Below are positions 47,871-56,950 of a stretch of 64,000 nucleotides of DNA, in pieces. Position numbers and translations under genes: made by a program. The notes under the pieces were generated by a model. That model was not told the origin of the DNA. It made no database searches and was given only the letters and a program-made list of their open reading frames with translations. Origin of the DNA: Crateriforma spongiae (GTDB lineage Bacteria > Planctomycetota > Planctomycetia > Pirellulales > Pirellulaceae); contig NZ_JAAXMS010000002.1 in NCBI RefSeq assembly GCF_012290005.1, forward strand, positions 124,001 to 188,000, given 5' to 3'. Positions within the stretch are counted from its first letter, which is position 1, and each line of letters opens with the position of its first letter.

Positions 47871-49085
47871 TCAGGAACCGGTCTGGACACCCGATTCGGC
47901 CAACAATTCTTGGTACACGTCGCGGATCCGCCGGGTCATGGTTTCGTGCTTGAACTGTTCGGTGAAACGGCGTCGTCCGGCATCCCCCATCGTTTGACGC
48001 TGCTGCGGGTCGGCGGCCAGTTCGACCAATGCGCGGGTCAGTGCTTCGACATCGCCGGGGGGAACCAGGAATCCAGTTTCGCCACTGATGCAAACTTCGC
48101 GGGCCCCATCGACGTCGTAGGAAACCACCGGGCGGCCGGCGATCAACGCTTGAGGCAACGCACGAGCCAGACCTTCGCGGTACGACGTGTGTGCCAGGCC
48201 ATCCATCGCGCTCAGCTGGCGCGGGACCTCGGTCGGTGGGACCAACCCGGCGAACACAAAGTGCTTCGCCAGCCCGAGTTCGTCCACGCGACGCTGAAGG
48301 GAATCTTTCAAAATGCCATCTCCGACCAACAAGAATTTCACCCGTGCATTGGCGGCGACGACATCTTTGGCCGATTCGATCAGGTCGGCGTGGCCCTTCA
48401 AATGAAACAGTCGAGCGATCTTGCCGATGACAATGTCGTCGTCGACAAAGCCGTAATGACGCCGCATTTCCGTTCGATGCTGATCAGCGTCGTAAAACGG
48501 CTGCACATCCATTCCGCTGTGAATGGTGATGAACTTTTCACGCGGCGCGACGGACGCGTCGACCATCAAATCGGTCATCGCATCGGCCACCGAGATCAAC
48601 CGGTGGCAACGCTTCGCCGCCCAACGTTCACACGCAGCGAAGAATCGTCGCGATGCGGCAGGCTGATATGGGTGAAACGGCGCACCGTGAACGGTGTGCA
48701 CAACGGCCGGCACCTTTTCCGCCCATCCCGCCCATCGTCCCAGCATGCCGCCCTTGGCACTGTGGGTGTGAACGACATCCGGTTTGTATTGCCGAATCAC
48801 TTGCCGCAATTGGCGGGCCGCGGTGGCGTCACGCAACGGATGAATGTTTCGTCGCAGCGAATCAATCATCCGCACCGGCAAATCGCCCGTTCGCCCCTGA
48901 CTGATCAAATCACCTTCGGGGCCCAGCGCGGGTCCAGTCGCCAGCAACACGTCATCTCCATACAGTTGGACCAAGTCCAAACAGTTCAGCAACGTGTTTT
49001 CTTGCGCGCCGCCGATGATCATTCGCGTGATGACATGCAGTACGCGCACAAACTTTTCCCGATCAAAAAACGACGAAGCGTTCAC
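47871..49085 (-). CDS. glycosyltransferase family 4 protein
   Basis: 404 residues with a GT-B fold. The N-terminal domain has ITRMIIGGAQENTLLN and HTHSAKGGMLGRWAG. The C-terminal donor-binding domain has IGKIARLFHLKGHADLI and the motif SYREGLARALPQALIAG, in which the usual E-x7-E ends in Gln. An in-frame GTG at 49049 is an alternative start. Such enzymes build surface polysaccharides or glycolipids. It lies 48 bp after argG in the same direction but is unlikely to be functionally tied to it. Confidence 0.87.
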   Translation of the reverse strand: MNASSFFDREKFVRVLHVITRMIIGGAQENTLLNCLDLVQLYGDDVLLATGPALGPEGDLISQGRTGDLPVRMIDSLRRNIHPLRDATAARQLRQVIRQYKPDVVHTHSAKGGMLGRWAGWAEKVPAVVHTVHGAPFHPYQPAASRRFFAACERWAAKRCHRLISVADAMTDLMVDASVAPREKFITIHSGMDVQPFYDADQHRTEMRRHYGFVDDDIVIGKIARLFHLKGHADLIESAKDVVAANARVKFLLVGDGILKDSLQRRVDELGLAKHFVFAGLVPPTEVPRQLSAMDGLAHTSYREGLARALPQALIAGRPVVSYDVDGAREVCISGETGFLVPPGDVEALTRALVELAADPQQRQTMGDAGRRRFTEQFKHETMTRRIRDVYQELLAESGVQTGS

Positions 49086-49133
49086 CGAGGCCCCCGGTCC
49101 GTTGCCCGGGTTCCCCGTCGCACACGAACACGA

Positions 49134-50348
49134 TCAATACTTTCGCGGTGTCACCGTGCCTTGAACGCGACTGGGCAGTCCTTGAATGTTCAAGAACCCT
49201 TCGGCGTCGTCTTGGTTGTAAGATCCGCCACCTTCCATGGTTGCGATTTCCGCGTCGTACAAGCTGTTGGGACTGGTTCGCGACGCCACCATGATGTTGC
49301 CCTTGTACAACTGCAACGTGACTTCGCCGGTCGTGTGTTTTTGGGCGTCACGGATGAACGCAAACAATGCGTCCATCTTTTGTGTGTACCAAAAACCGTA
49401 GTAAACCATTTCGGCGACTTCGGGCGCCATGCGATCACGCAGGTGCATCAAATCGCGGTCCATCGTCAGCTGTTCGACATACATCAAAGCGTCGTACAAC
49501 ACGGTCATGCCGGGCGATTCATAGACGCCGCGACTCTTCATCCCGACGAATCGGTTTTCCACCATGTCGATCCGCCCGACCCCGTTGCGACCGGCGATCG
49601 TATTCAGCGACTCGACCATCTCCAGTGCATTGACTTGTTTGCCGTTGAGCGTCGTGGGGACTCCGGCTTCGAAACCGATCGTGACTTCCTCGGGTTGATC
49701 CGGCGCGTCTTGTGGACTGACGCCCATGCCGAAATCGACAAGCTCCACACCATTGACATCCAATTCTTCCAACTGGCCCGCTTCGTAACTGATGTGCAGC
49801 ACGTTTTCGTCGCTGCTGTAGGGTTTTGCGGCGGACGCTTTGACGGGAATCTTCTTTGCGTCACAGTAGTCGATCAATTCGGTACGTCCGGGGAACAGTT
49901 CACGGAACTCCTCGATCCGCCACGGCGCGATGATCTTGACCTTCGGGTCCAATGCTTCGGCAGCCAATTGGAACCGACATTGGTCATTGCCCTTGCCGGT
50001 GGCACCGTGGGCAAACGCCGTCGCTCCGACTTCGCGAGCGACTTCCAAACAGACTTTGCTGATCAGCGGACGGGCGATGGAAGTGCCCAGCAGATAGATT
50101 TGTTCGTACTTGGCCTGCCATGCCAGCACGGGGAAAGCAAAGTCGCGGCACAGTTCTTCGCGAACGTCGATCAGCCGCGAAGATTTCGCACCACAATCGC
50201 GAGCCTTCTGCATGATCGCGTCGCGGTCCTCGCAGGGTTGGCCCAGGTCGACATAGACCGCATGCACTTCATAGCCCTGGTCTTGCAACCAACCGAGAAT
50301 GACCGAAGTGTCGAGGCCGCCGGAATAGGCGAGGACGCAGCTTTTCAT
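49134..50348 (-). CDS. argG: argininosuccinate synthase
   Basis: 404 residues, the standard short ArgG. It joins citrulline and aspartate with ATP in arginine synthesis. The ATP-pyrophosphatase loop is AYSGGLDTSVILGWL at the N-terminus; AHGATGKGNDQCRFQ and NAIAGRNGVGRIDMVENR-type blocks follow. It starts at a clear ATG. No argH is adjacent. Divergent to larB with a 275-bp gap. Confidence 0.97.
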   Translation of the reverse strand: MKSCVLAYSGGLDTSVILGWLQDQGYEVHAVYVDLGQPCEDRDAIMQKARDCGAKSSRLIDVREELCRDFAFPVLAWQAKYEQIYLLGTSIARPLISKVCLEVAREVGATAFAHGATGKGNDQCRFQLAAEALDPKVKIIAPWRIEEFRELFPGRTELIDYCDAKKIPVKASAAKPYSSDENVLHISYEAGQLEELDVNGVELVDFGMGVSPQDAPDQPEEVTIGFEAGVPTTLNGKQVNALEMVESLNTIAGRNGVGRIDMVENRFVGMKSRGVYESPGMTVLYDALMYVEQLTMDRDLMHLRDRMAPEVAEMVYYGFWYTQKMDALFAFIRDAQKHTTGEVTLQLYKGNIMVASRTSPNSLYDAEIATMEGGGSYNQDDAEGFLNIQGLPSRVQGTVTPRKY

Positions 50349-50623
50349 GAATCGTTATTCTGTTGAGAAAATTTGTGACGAATTTGACGATATTGGAAAA
50401 TCGAATCGTTCCGCTGGCAACCGCCCCTCCGGCGGCCTTTGTCGGCCGATAGATTCGATACCGCGTCTGTCTGTGCCGATGTCGATCGATGACCGGCGGT
50501 GCGACGGGCCACGGTTTCCATTTTCGCGTCCCCCCGTCATTCGCCTCCTGGCATCCGATCGGTGCCTCGGGTCGGCCCCGCACCCTGCCCTGCCCTCGTT
50601 TCATCGCCAAAGCGACCGTGATT

Positions 50624-51478
50624 ATGTCTGATTCGACCCCACTGCCCGCTGATCTGATCCGCCAGTTGGAACAATTGGCCGCGGGAAACGCCAGCGTCGA
50701 CGAAGTGACCAATTGGATTCGAGCCGCCGGCGGCCCCGAACACTTGGCCAGCCCCGCGGACAATTTGCGTTCGATCGACGGAGCGACCGTGGACCTGGGA
50801 CGCCGCGACCGGTGTGGTTTCGGCGAGGTGATTTTCGGCGAAGGCAAGTCGGCGGAACTGATCACGCGGATCATCCAAACCCAACTGGATGCCCAGCAGC
50901 ACGCGCTGGTTACCCGATTGGATAACACCACGGCGGCCCAGGTTCGCCGCTGTTTTGAGCATGCGTTTTACAATCCGCTGGCCCACACGCTGCGTGTCGG
51001 CCAGTTGGAATGCCCGGCGGCGCAGCAGTTGGACATCGAACAGGTCGACCAAATCCCGCACGTCGGGGTGGTCACCGCAGGCAGCACCGATCAGCACGTC
51101 GCCGAGGAGGCCATCGAAACCCTTTTTTGGATGGGCATCCCGTTTCGTCGTTTCGACGACATCGGCGTCGCGGGCCCGGCCCGATTGATGGCGTCGGTGC
51201 CTCAGCTGCAAAAGGCGGATGCCCTGGTGGTGGTCGCCGGCATGGAAGGTGCACTGCCGTCGGTCGTTTCCGGGCACGTCGCGGTTCCCGTTTTCGCGGT
51301 GCCGACCAGCGTCGGATACGGTGCCAATCTGGGCGGCCTGACTCCGCTGATGGGCATGCTTAGCAGCTGCACGGCGAACGTAGCCGTGGTGAACGTCGAT
51401 GCCGGATTCAAAGGCGGCTATTTGGCCGGGCTGGTGGTTTCGCGAATCCAACACGCCACGACGAAAACGTCGGACTGA
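50624..51478 (+). CDS. larB: nickel-pincer cofactor biosynthesis protein LarB
   Basis: The protein is 284 residues from the ATG at 50624. LarB carboxylates and hydrolyses nicotinic acid adenine dinucleotide, the first step to the nickel-pincer nucleotide of lactate racemase-type enzymes. The C-terminal half is PurE-like, with GVVTAGSTDQHVAEEA, VVVAGMEGALPSVVSGHV and SVGYGANLGGL. Such proteins are often misnamed AIR carboxylases. larC and larE are not in the window. The gene leads a run with nnrD, ribF and an NrnA-like gene. Confidence 0.92.
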   Translation: MSDSTPLPADLIRQLEQLAAGNASVDEVTNWIRAAGGPEHLASPADNLRSIDGATVDLGRRDRCGFGEVIFGEGKSAELITRIIQTQLDAQQHALVTRLDNTTAAQVRRCFEHAFYNPLAHTLRVGQLECPAAQQLDIEQVDQIPHVGVVTAGSTDQHVAEEAIETLFWMGIPFRRFDDIGVAGPARLMASVPQLQKADALVVVAGMEGALPSVVSGHVAVPVFAVPTSVGYGANLGGLTPLMGMLSSCTANVAVVNVDAGFKGGYLAGLVVSRIQHATTKTSD

Positions 51479-51562
51479 CCGGTCGATTGTCGCCGTCGCG
51501 AACGGTCCACGTCCGCGAGCGTCCCGCTGGTGCCCGACCTTTCGCAACTTTTTCGGCACATT

Positions 51563-51596
51563 GAAACCCGATGAACGACGAAACCCGATGAACGAC
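51563..51596 (+). repeat. 17-bp tandem duplication over the nnrD start
   Basis: GAAACCCGATGAACGAC occurs twice head to tail (51563-51579 and 51580-51596). Each copy holds an ATG. The first ATG (51571) opens a six-codon frame ending in a TGA that overlaps the second ATG, the real nnrD start. Confidence 0.9.
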
Positions 51597-52505
51597 CCTG
51601 CGCCGCCGCTTCCGCCCCGTCCGACACGCAAGACTGACGCTCACAAAGGCGATTTCGGCAAATGCCTTTTGGTGGGTGGTTCGCGTGGCATGGCCGGATC
51701 GATCGCACTGAGCACCTTGGCGACACTGCGCACCGGTACCGGTCTGGTCACCGCTGCGGTTCCCGACCGTTGCCTGGAAACGGTGGCAGCGTTTCACCCG
51801 TGCCTGATGACGGTTCCGCTGGACGACCATGACGGTCATTTCGGCGATCAAGCGGCCAAGCAGCTGGCGGGATTTCTGCAAGACGACGCCACCGGCGGGG
51901 ACATCAAGTTTGATGCGATCGGGTGCGGGCCTGGAATGTCGACCGGTATGGGGTCGCAGCGGGTCGTCGATTTGCTGTGGAATCAAACCACCAAGGTCCC
52001 CCGCGTGTTCGATGCCGACGCGCTGAACATTTTGTCCGCGAAAGGCTGGCTGAACCCTTCTCAGTCCGCCGACGCATCGCCGGACCCCGGGCCGGCTGTC
52101 TTGACCCCCCATCCCGGCGAACTGCAGCGATTGACGGGTGTTTCCGTGTCCGACCGTCAGGGACAAATCGATGCGGCTGCTTCGATCGCGGATCGGACGG
52201 GCGTTGTCATCGTGGTCAAAGGCGGACCAACGGTGGTCGTGGGCCGGGCGGGCCGCTGGACCAACACGACCGGCAACCCGGGCATGGCGACGGCGGGATG
52301 CGGCGATGTGTTGACCGGCGTGATCACGTCGCTGTTGGGGCAACGTGGCGACGATGGTCGGCGAATGTCCCCCTGGGATGCGGCACGGCTGGGTGTTTTT
52401 CTGCACGGCGCCGCTGGCGACCGTGCGGCGGAGCGGCTGGGGCAAGCCTTCATGGTGGCAACCGATGTGATTGACGGACTGAGCGACGGTCCGTCGGATC
52501 AATGA
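51588..52505 (+). CDS. nnrD: ADP-dependent (S)-NAD(P)H-hydrate dehydratase
   Basis: 305 residues from the ATG at 51588. It repairs damaged NAD(P)H hydrates using ADP or ATP. The ribokinase-like core has KGDFGKCLLVGGSRGMAG, TPHPGELQRLTG, VVKGGPTVV and NPGMATAGCGDVLTGVI, the last holding the catalytic Asp. The N-terminal epimerase domain (NnrE) found in many fused Nnr proteins is missing. A six-codon frame directly overlaps the start. Confidence 0.93.
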   Translation: MNDPAPPLPPRPTRKTDAHKGDFGKCLLVGGSRGMAGSIALSTLATLRTGTGLVTAAVPDRCLETVAAFHPCLMTVPLDDHDGHFGDQAAKQLAGFLQDDATGGDIKFDAIGCGPGMSTGMGSQRVVDLLWNQTTKVPRVFDADALNILSAKGWLNPSQSADASPDPGPAVLTPHPGELQRLTGVSVSDRQGQIDAAASIADRTGVVIVVKGGPTVVVGRAGRWTNTTGNPGMATAGCGDVLTGVITSLLGQRGDDGRRMSPWDAARLGVFLHGAAGDRAAERLGQAFMVATDVIDGLSDGPSDQ

Positions 52506-52586
52506 AGCTGATGCGGCGACGATCTACCGTCCAAAACTGGCAACCGCTGGGGGTGGGCCTTTCCGATTCGTCGCGTGAAGTTCATC

Positions 52587-53603
52587 ATGCCCCCCGTGAC
52601 TGAAATCGTGTACTTGGATGAATTCCCCGGCCCCGCCGGGACGCCCTCGCGGACTTCGCCGCGCGGGGACACTGGTGCGCGACAATCCGATTTAGATCGC
52701 TTGCAGCGCGGCGTGCTTTCGATCGGCAATTTTGATGGCGTGCATCTGGGTCATCAATCGTTGTTACGCCGGTTGCGATCCATGGCCGATGAACTGGGCG
52801 GCCCCAGTGTGGCAATCGTCTTTGACCCGCATCCTGCAGAGATTTTGCGTCCGGAGAATCCGCCGCCACGGCTGACCACCCTGCCCCGCCGCGCGGAATT
52901 GATGTCGCCGCTGGGAATCGATTTCTTGTTGGTGTGCCGAACCACCCAGGCGCTTTTGAATCTTTCGCCGGACGATTTTTTCGACCGCTTCATCGTGTCG
53001 ACCCTGACCGCTCGCGGAATGGTCGAAGGTCCCAACTTTTGCTTCGGCAAAGATCGCCGGGGAGACATCGCGATGCTGCGGCAGCGTTGCGACGAACAAC
53101 AAATGCATCTTCAGATTGTGACGGCCGCCGACGACGGCGCCGAAATGATCAGCAGCAGCCGCATCCGTCAGTGTTTGTCGCTAAACGATGTGGCATCGGC
53201 CGCCGCCATGCTGGGCCGGCCGCATCGAGTGTCCGGAATCGTCGTGACCGGTGATCAGCGTGGCCGCAAGATCGGGTTCCCCACCGCCAACCTGGATCAA
53301 TGGTCGACGATGCCGCCTTCGCCAGGTGTGTACAGCGGATGCGTGGAATTGGAATCGGGTGCTCGACATCCCGCGGCCATTCACCTGGGTCCGAATCCGA
53401 CTTTCGAAACTGAGATGAAATTGAAGTTTGAGATCCACGTGTTGGACTACAGTGGGTCGCTTTACGATCAAATTCTCGCGGTCGACTTCATCGACCACAT
53501 TCGCGCGGTCCATTCGTTTGCATCGGTGGACGACTTGACCGCACAGTTGAAACGCGACGTTGCCACGACGCGGCGTCACTACTTGAATTGGATGAATCGC
53601 TAA
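52587..53603 (+). CDS. ribF: bifunctional riboflavin kinase/FAD synthetase
   Basis: About 338 residues from the ATG at 52587; a GTG at 52575 is in frame. It makes FMN then FAD. The N-terminal nucleotidyltransferase shows SIGNFDGVHLGHQSLL, VEGPNFCFGKDRRG and the ISSSRIRQCL motif. The C-terminal kinase has TGDQRGRKIGFPTANL and HLGPNPTFE. Its stop overlaps the next ATG as TAATG, coupling it to the NrnA-like gene. Confidence 0.96.
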   Translation: MPPVTEIVYLDEFPGPAGTPSRTSPRGDTGARQSDLDRLQRGVLSIGNFDGVHLGHQSLLRRLRSMADELGGPSVAIVFDPHPAEILRPENPPPRLTTLPRRAELMSPLGIDFLLVCRTTQALLNLSPDDFFDRFIVSTLTARGMVEGPNFCFGKDRRGDIAMLRQRCDEQQMHLQIVTAADDGAEMISSSRIRQCLSLNDVASAAAMLGRPHRVSGIVVTGDQRGRKIGFPTANLDQWSTMPPSPGVYSGCVELESGARHPAAIHLGPNPTFETEMKLKFEIHVLDYSGSLYDQILAVDFIDHIRAVHSFASVDDLTAQLKRDVATTRRHYLNWMNR

Positions 53604-54598
53604 TGGGCGTCAATTGGAAAGCTTTCGTCGATCAAATCTCGCACTATCAGTCTTTTGTACTGGTCAGTCACATTCGCCCCGATTGCGATGCGTTGGGCAG
53701 CGAATTGGCGATGGCCGAAGTCCTGCGGGCGATCGGCAAAGACGTACGAATCATCAACGCTCACCGCACACCACCGGCGTTGCAGTTTTTGGATCCGGCC
53801 GGCAACATCGACGTGCTGGGGGATGATGTCGAAGCGGAAGACATTCATTGCGATTGCTTCATGATCCTGGACACCAGCGCATGGGCCCAGTTGGGCGACA
53901 TGGGTGATGTGATTCGCACCGCCACCTGCGACAAAATGGTCCTGGACCACCACGTCGGCGAAGACGACTTGGGCGCGACGATGTTCAAGGACTACCAGGC
54001 CGAAGCGACCGGTCATCTGGTGATCCAGGCGGCCGATGCATGCAACGTTCCGCTGACTCGAAAAATGGGCGTGGCGGCGTTTGCGGCGATCGCCACGGAT
54101 ACCGGATGGTTTCGTTTCGGCAGCGTGACACCGGAAACGTTTCGCGTGATCTCGCGGTTGGTGGAAGTCGGCGTGGTCCCCAGCGAAGTTTACGGCGATC
54201 TTTACGAACGTGACACGCTGGGCCGTTTGAAGCTGCGTGGATTGATCCTGTCACGAACTGAGGCGGAATTGGACGGAGCTCTTGTTCACACCTACGTCCA
54301 GAAAGAAGACTTCGCCGCGATGGGCGCGGAACCATCGGACACCGAAGACGCGATCAACCTGACGCTTTCGGTCGGTGGCACGAAGGGCGCGGTTATTTTC
54401 GTCGGCCAGCTGCGTGGCGGATACAAACTGAGCTTTCGCAGTCGCTGCGACATGGATTGCAACGAAATCGCACGCCAATTCGGCGGCGGCGGCCACAAGG
54501 CAGCGGCTGGGGCGTTCGTCGAGGGCACGTTGGCCGAAGCCCAAGAACGCGTTTTGCCGGTCGTCCGCCAAGCGATGCAAAAAGCGTTGGGGCTGTAG
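53603..54598 (+). CDS. DHH-family phosphoesterase, NrnA-like
   Basis: 331 residues from the ATG that overlaps the ribF stop. The DHH core shows SHIRPDCDALGSELAM, LDTSAWAQLGD and VLDHHVGEDD. The DHHA1 domain ends with the GGGGHKAAAGAF motif. Relatives degrade short oligoribonucleotides and pAp or linear di-nucleotides such as pGpG. The Asp and His metal ligands are intact. It closes the larB-nnrD-ribF run. Confidence 0.93.
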   Translation: MGVNWKAFVDQISHYQSFVLVSHIRPDCDALGSELAMAEVLRAIGKDVRIINAHRTPPALQFLDPAGNIDVLGDDVEAEDIHCDCFMILDTSAWAQLGDMGDVIRTATCDKMVLDHHVGEDDLGATMFKDYQAEATGHLVIQAADACNVPLTRKMGVAAFAAIATDTGWFRFGSVTPETFRVISRLVEVGVVPSEVYGDLYERDTLGRLKLRGLILSRTEAELDGALVHTYVQKEDFAAMGAEPSDTEDAINLTLSVGGTKGAVIFVGQLRGGYKLSFRSRCDMDCNEIARQFGGGGHKAAAGAFVEGTLAEAQERVLPVVRQAMQKALGL

Positions 54599-54635
54599 GA
54601 CGTCCGGCGAAGCGGCGTCACTGCAACCATGTCCA

Positions 54636-54657
54636 CGGCCGAACGAAGATTCGGCCG
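54636..54657. terminator. hairpin between convergent genes, possible bidirectional terminator
   Basis: A perfect 8-bp stem, CGGCCGAA (54636-54643) with TTCGGCCG (54650-54657), encloses a six-base loop between the ends of the NrnA-like gene and the secreted-protein gene. There is no T-tract, so its terminator role is uncertain. Confidence 0.4.
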
Positions 54658-54709
54658 AAGGCATTGGACAGAACGCAGGCCACTAGATGCCAAGGGTTGG
54701 TTGCGACGC

Positions 54710-56782
54710 CTATTGCTTCAGCACAAACCCGCACAATGCCCAACCGTCGTCGGTGGTGATCACAAAGTTACCGGCGACACCAAAGTATTTTTGGATCGTC
54801 TTGAAGGGTGGCAACTTCTTCGCTTCGATCGGGTCGGGCTCGTCTTGCAATTCCGATTCGTCGACGATTCGCTTGATCAACGACGCCAGCACTGAATCGC
54901 TATTTCGCAGCTCTCCTTGGCGAAGCAATTCATATTTGATACGGCGTGACAGATCGGTTCGAACGATCCGATCGACCGCCACGTCTTCGGCTCCCAGCGA
55001 CTGCATGGCCGCGACAGCCTTTTGCACCCGAGTATTTGTGTTCAGACCATCGGCGGGCGGCTTTCGCATTCGTTTGGCGGTTTCGATCAGCAAATCTGAA
55101 TGGCTGCTGAAGACGACGTAGTCCGCTTGGCCTTGGCGAGTCGCGGGCACAACGGCGATCGCCCAGGTCGTCAACAATTGCTGCTCTTCTTCTTCGGCGG
55201 GCGCGACGTCTTGGAAGTCCCCAAAGTCGCCAAACAATTCGTCCTCGAACGATTCATCGTCATCGGTGACTTCGTATTTCCAGACTTCCAGGTCGGGAAT
55301 CGATTCCAACAACGTGAAATTGGGTTCGTTTTGCATGATGCGACGCAGCGAATCCTTGATGACCGCCGCGTCCTTCAGTTCCAACGCAACCAACATGCGT
55401 TCCGATGAAATGGAAGCGGGCAAAACGTTGTCGGTCAACAAGATCATTTCTTCGCCCAGGTTGGGCACGACGTCGTTCAAGATGTCGACGTTTGCGGTGT
55501 CTTCACCGCGGCGAATGTCTTCCAGCGTGTCCATGAAGACTTCGCTTCCCATTGCTTCGTCGACCAACGTTTCCAATGCCAGAAACGCATCACCAACTTT
55601 CCAGCTAAGCCGCATGAAATTGGCGGTGTCGCCGCCGACCCAATCCGGGATTTCCGGTCTTGGTCGATTCGGAAACTGCAGGATTCGAGCCCCCAACTGA
55701 TAACGTTGATCATCTTCGGCGGTCGGTGGTGCGATCACGACGCCACGGTGCAGCCAGTCAAAATCACCGGTGCCGATCGCCACGGTTCCGCCGGCCGCCT
55801 GAATGGCATCGAACCCCTGGTTCTGCAACAGTTCCAAGATTTGAACATTGCCACGTCGATCGACGTGAAATGCTTCGCGTGCGATTTCGCCCATGGCAAA
55901 AGGTTCGGCATACCACTGCACGCCCATCGGGACGCCGGGAACGTCGTCGCCCAGTCGCTGAACATCATCCTTGATCGCCGCTTCGGAACGCGAGCGAATC
56001 GTTGAATACAGTTCCGCATCGCCGATCGTGTCCGACGGTGCACGACCTTGGATCGCATCGATCAGTTCCGTCACCAACGTGTCACGATCAGACGCGATCA
56101 CACGATCTTCGCTTTTCCAAATCGCGATCTGTTCAATCTTGTATTGGCCGACTTTGGTTTTCGGCATGTACACGCGAATCGTTTCGCCGGCATGTTCCAG
56201 ATCCTTGCGTTGGGCTTCGCGGACCTTCATATCGGCATCGACTTGCTGCAGAACTTCATCGGCGGCGGCACTGCGACCGCGAATGTCGGCGATCACACAG
56301 AATGCGTAGGGTCGACGCGGTTCTTTGGGGTACGGCAACCAAGCCGCGACGACTTCCCCCGATGCGATGTCATAGACGTCTTCGACCTTCAGCCCGATCT
56401 TTTGGTCCAAAGAATCGAGGTACTTATTGGCCAGTTCGCGTTGGGCTTCGCGGAACGGTTTCATCGAAGGATCGTCCAACAGCCGCCCGAAATTCGTTTC
56501 GCCGCCGGATGCACAGAAATCAGGAAGACTGGGAAACCGCACCAGCCCGGCCGTCGTGCTGGGCAGCAAATCGATCGCCGAGGCGAAACCGGCTTCCCCG
56601 TCATCACCCGCTTCGGCGACGGAAACATCGCCGTCGGATTCGACCGCATCTGGGGCGGCCGCGTTGTTTTGGGCTTCGCCCGTTGCGACAACGCACAGGA
56701 CCAAGCATGCCGAAAGGATCAGACGGCAGACCGACCGTAGGTGACCGATTCGCCGGATCGCAAAGAAAGACAAAAGAGACAT
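54710..56782 (-). CDS. large secreted protein, function unknown
   Basis: 690 residues with a signal sequence (SVCRLILSACLVLCVVATGEA). The rest is soluble, acidic and alpha/beta-like, with an Asp/Glu-rich patch near 560-590 (DDDESFEDELFGDFGDFQD). Segments such as YAFCVIADIRGR and LVALELKDAAVIKDSLRR recall DUF3352-type proteins, which are periplasmic repeats of unknown role, but the match is weak. No enzyme motif is seen. It converges on the NrnA-like gene. Confidence 0.68.
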   Translation of the reverse strand: MSLLSFFAIRRIGHLRSVCRLILSACLVLCVVATGEAQNNAAAPDAVESDGDVSVAEAGDDGEAGFASAIDLLPSTTAGLVRFPSLPDFCASGGETNFGRLLDDPSMKPFREAQRELANKYLDSLDQKIGLKVEDVYDIASGEVVAAWLPYPKEPRRPYAFCVIADIRGRSAAADEVLQQVDADMKVREAQRKDLEHAGETIRVYMPKTKVGQYKIEQIAIWKSEDRVIASDRDTLVTELIDAIQGRAPSDTIGDAELYSTIRSRSEAAIKDDVQRLGDDVPGVPMGVQWYAEPFAMGEIAREAFHVDRRGNVQILELLQNQGFDAIQAAGGTVAIGTGDFDWLHRGVVIAPPTAEDDQRYQLGARILQFPNRPRPEIPDWVGGDTANFMRLSWKVGDAFLALETLVDEAMGSEVFMDTLEDIRRGEDTANVDILNDVVPNLGEEMILLTDNVLPASISSERMLVALELKDAAVIKDSLRRIMQNEPNFTLLESIPDLEVWKYEVTDDDESFEDELFGDFGDFQDVAPAEEEEQQLLTTWAIAVVPATRQGQADYVVFSSHSDLLIETAKRMRKPPADGLNTNTRVQKAVAAMQSLGAEDVAVDRIVRTDLSRRIKYELLRQGELRNSDSVLASLIKRIVDESELQDEPDPIEAKKLPPFKTIQKYFGVAGNFVITTDDGWALCGFVLKQ

Positions 56783-56950
56783 AGAGTCCGTCAGATTGCT
56801 AGTTGCATTTGTCGAAGCAAGATCGGCATCCGTTTGGGTTCGTCGCCGCCCCTCGCTTGTCGGGATCCGCGTTCGATTGCGGCCCCACCGCCAAGCAGTA
56901 TGTTATCGAACTCGTTTTTGATTCGATACGCCGTTTGAGACAGACCTTTC

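Noticed and set aside
47793-50366. 857-codon open frame on the + strand across the glycosyltransferase and argG genes
   Set aside because: It is antisense to two clear genes with family-level matches and has no protein-like motifs; long antisense frames are expected from the codon bias here.
51408-52502. 364-codon frame antisense to nnrD
   Set aside because: No recognisable features, and nnrD on the other strand is certain.
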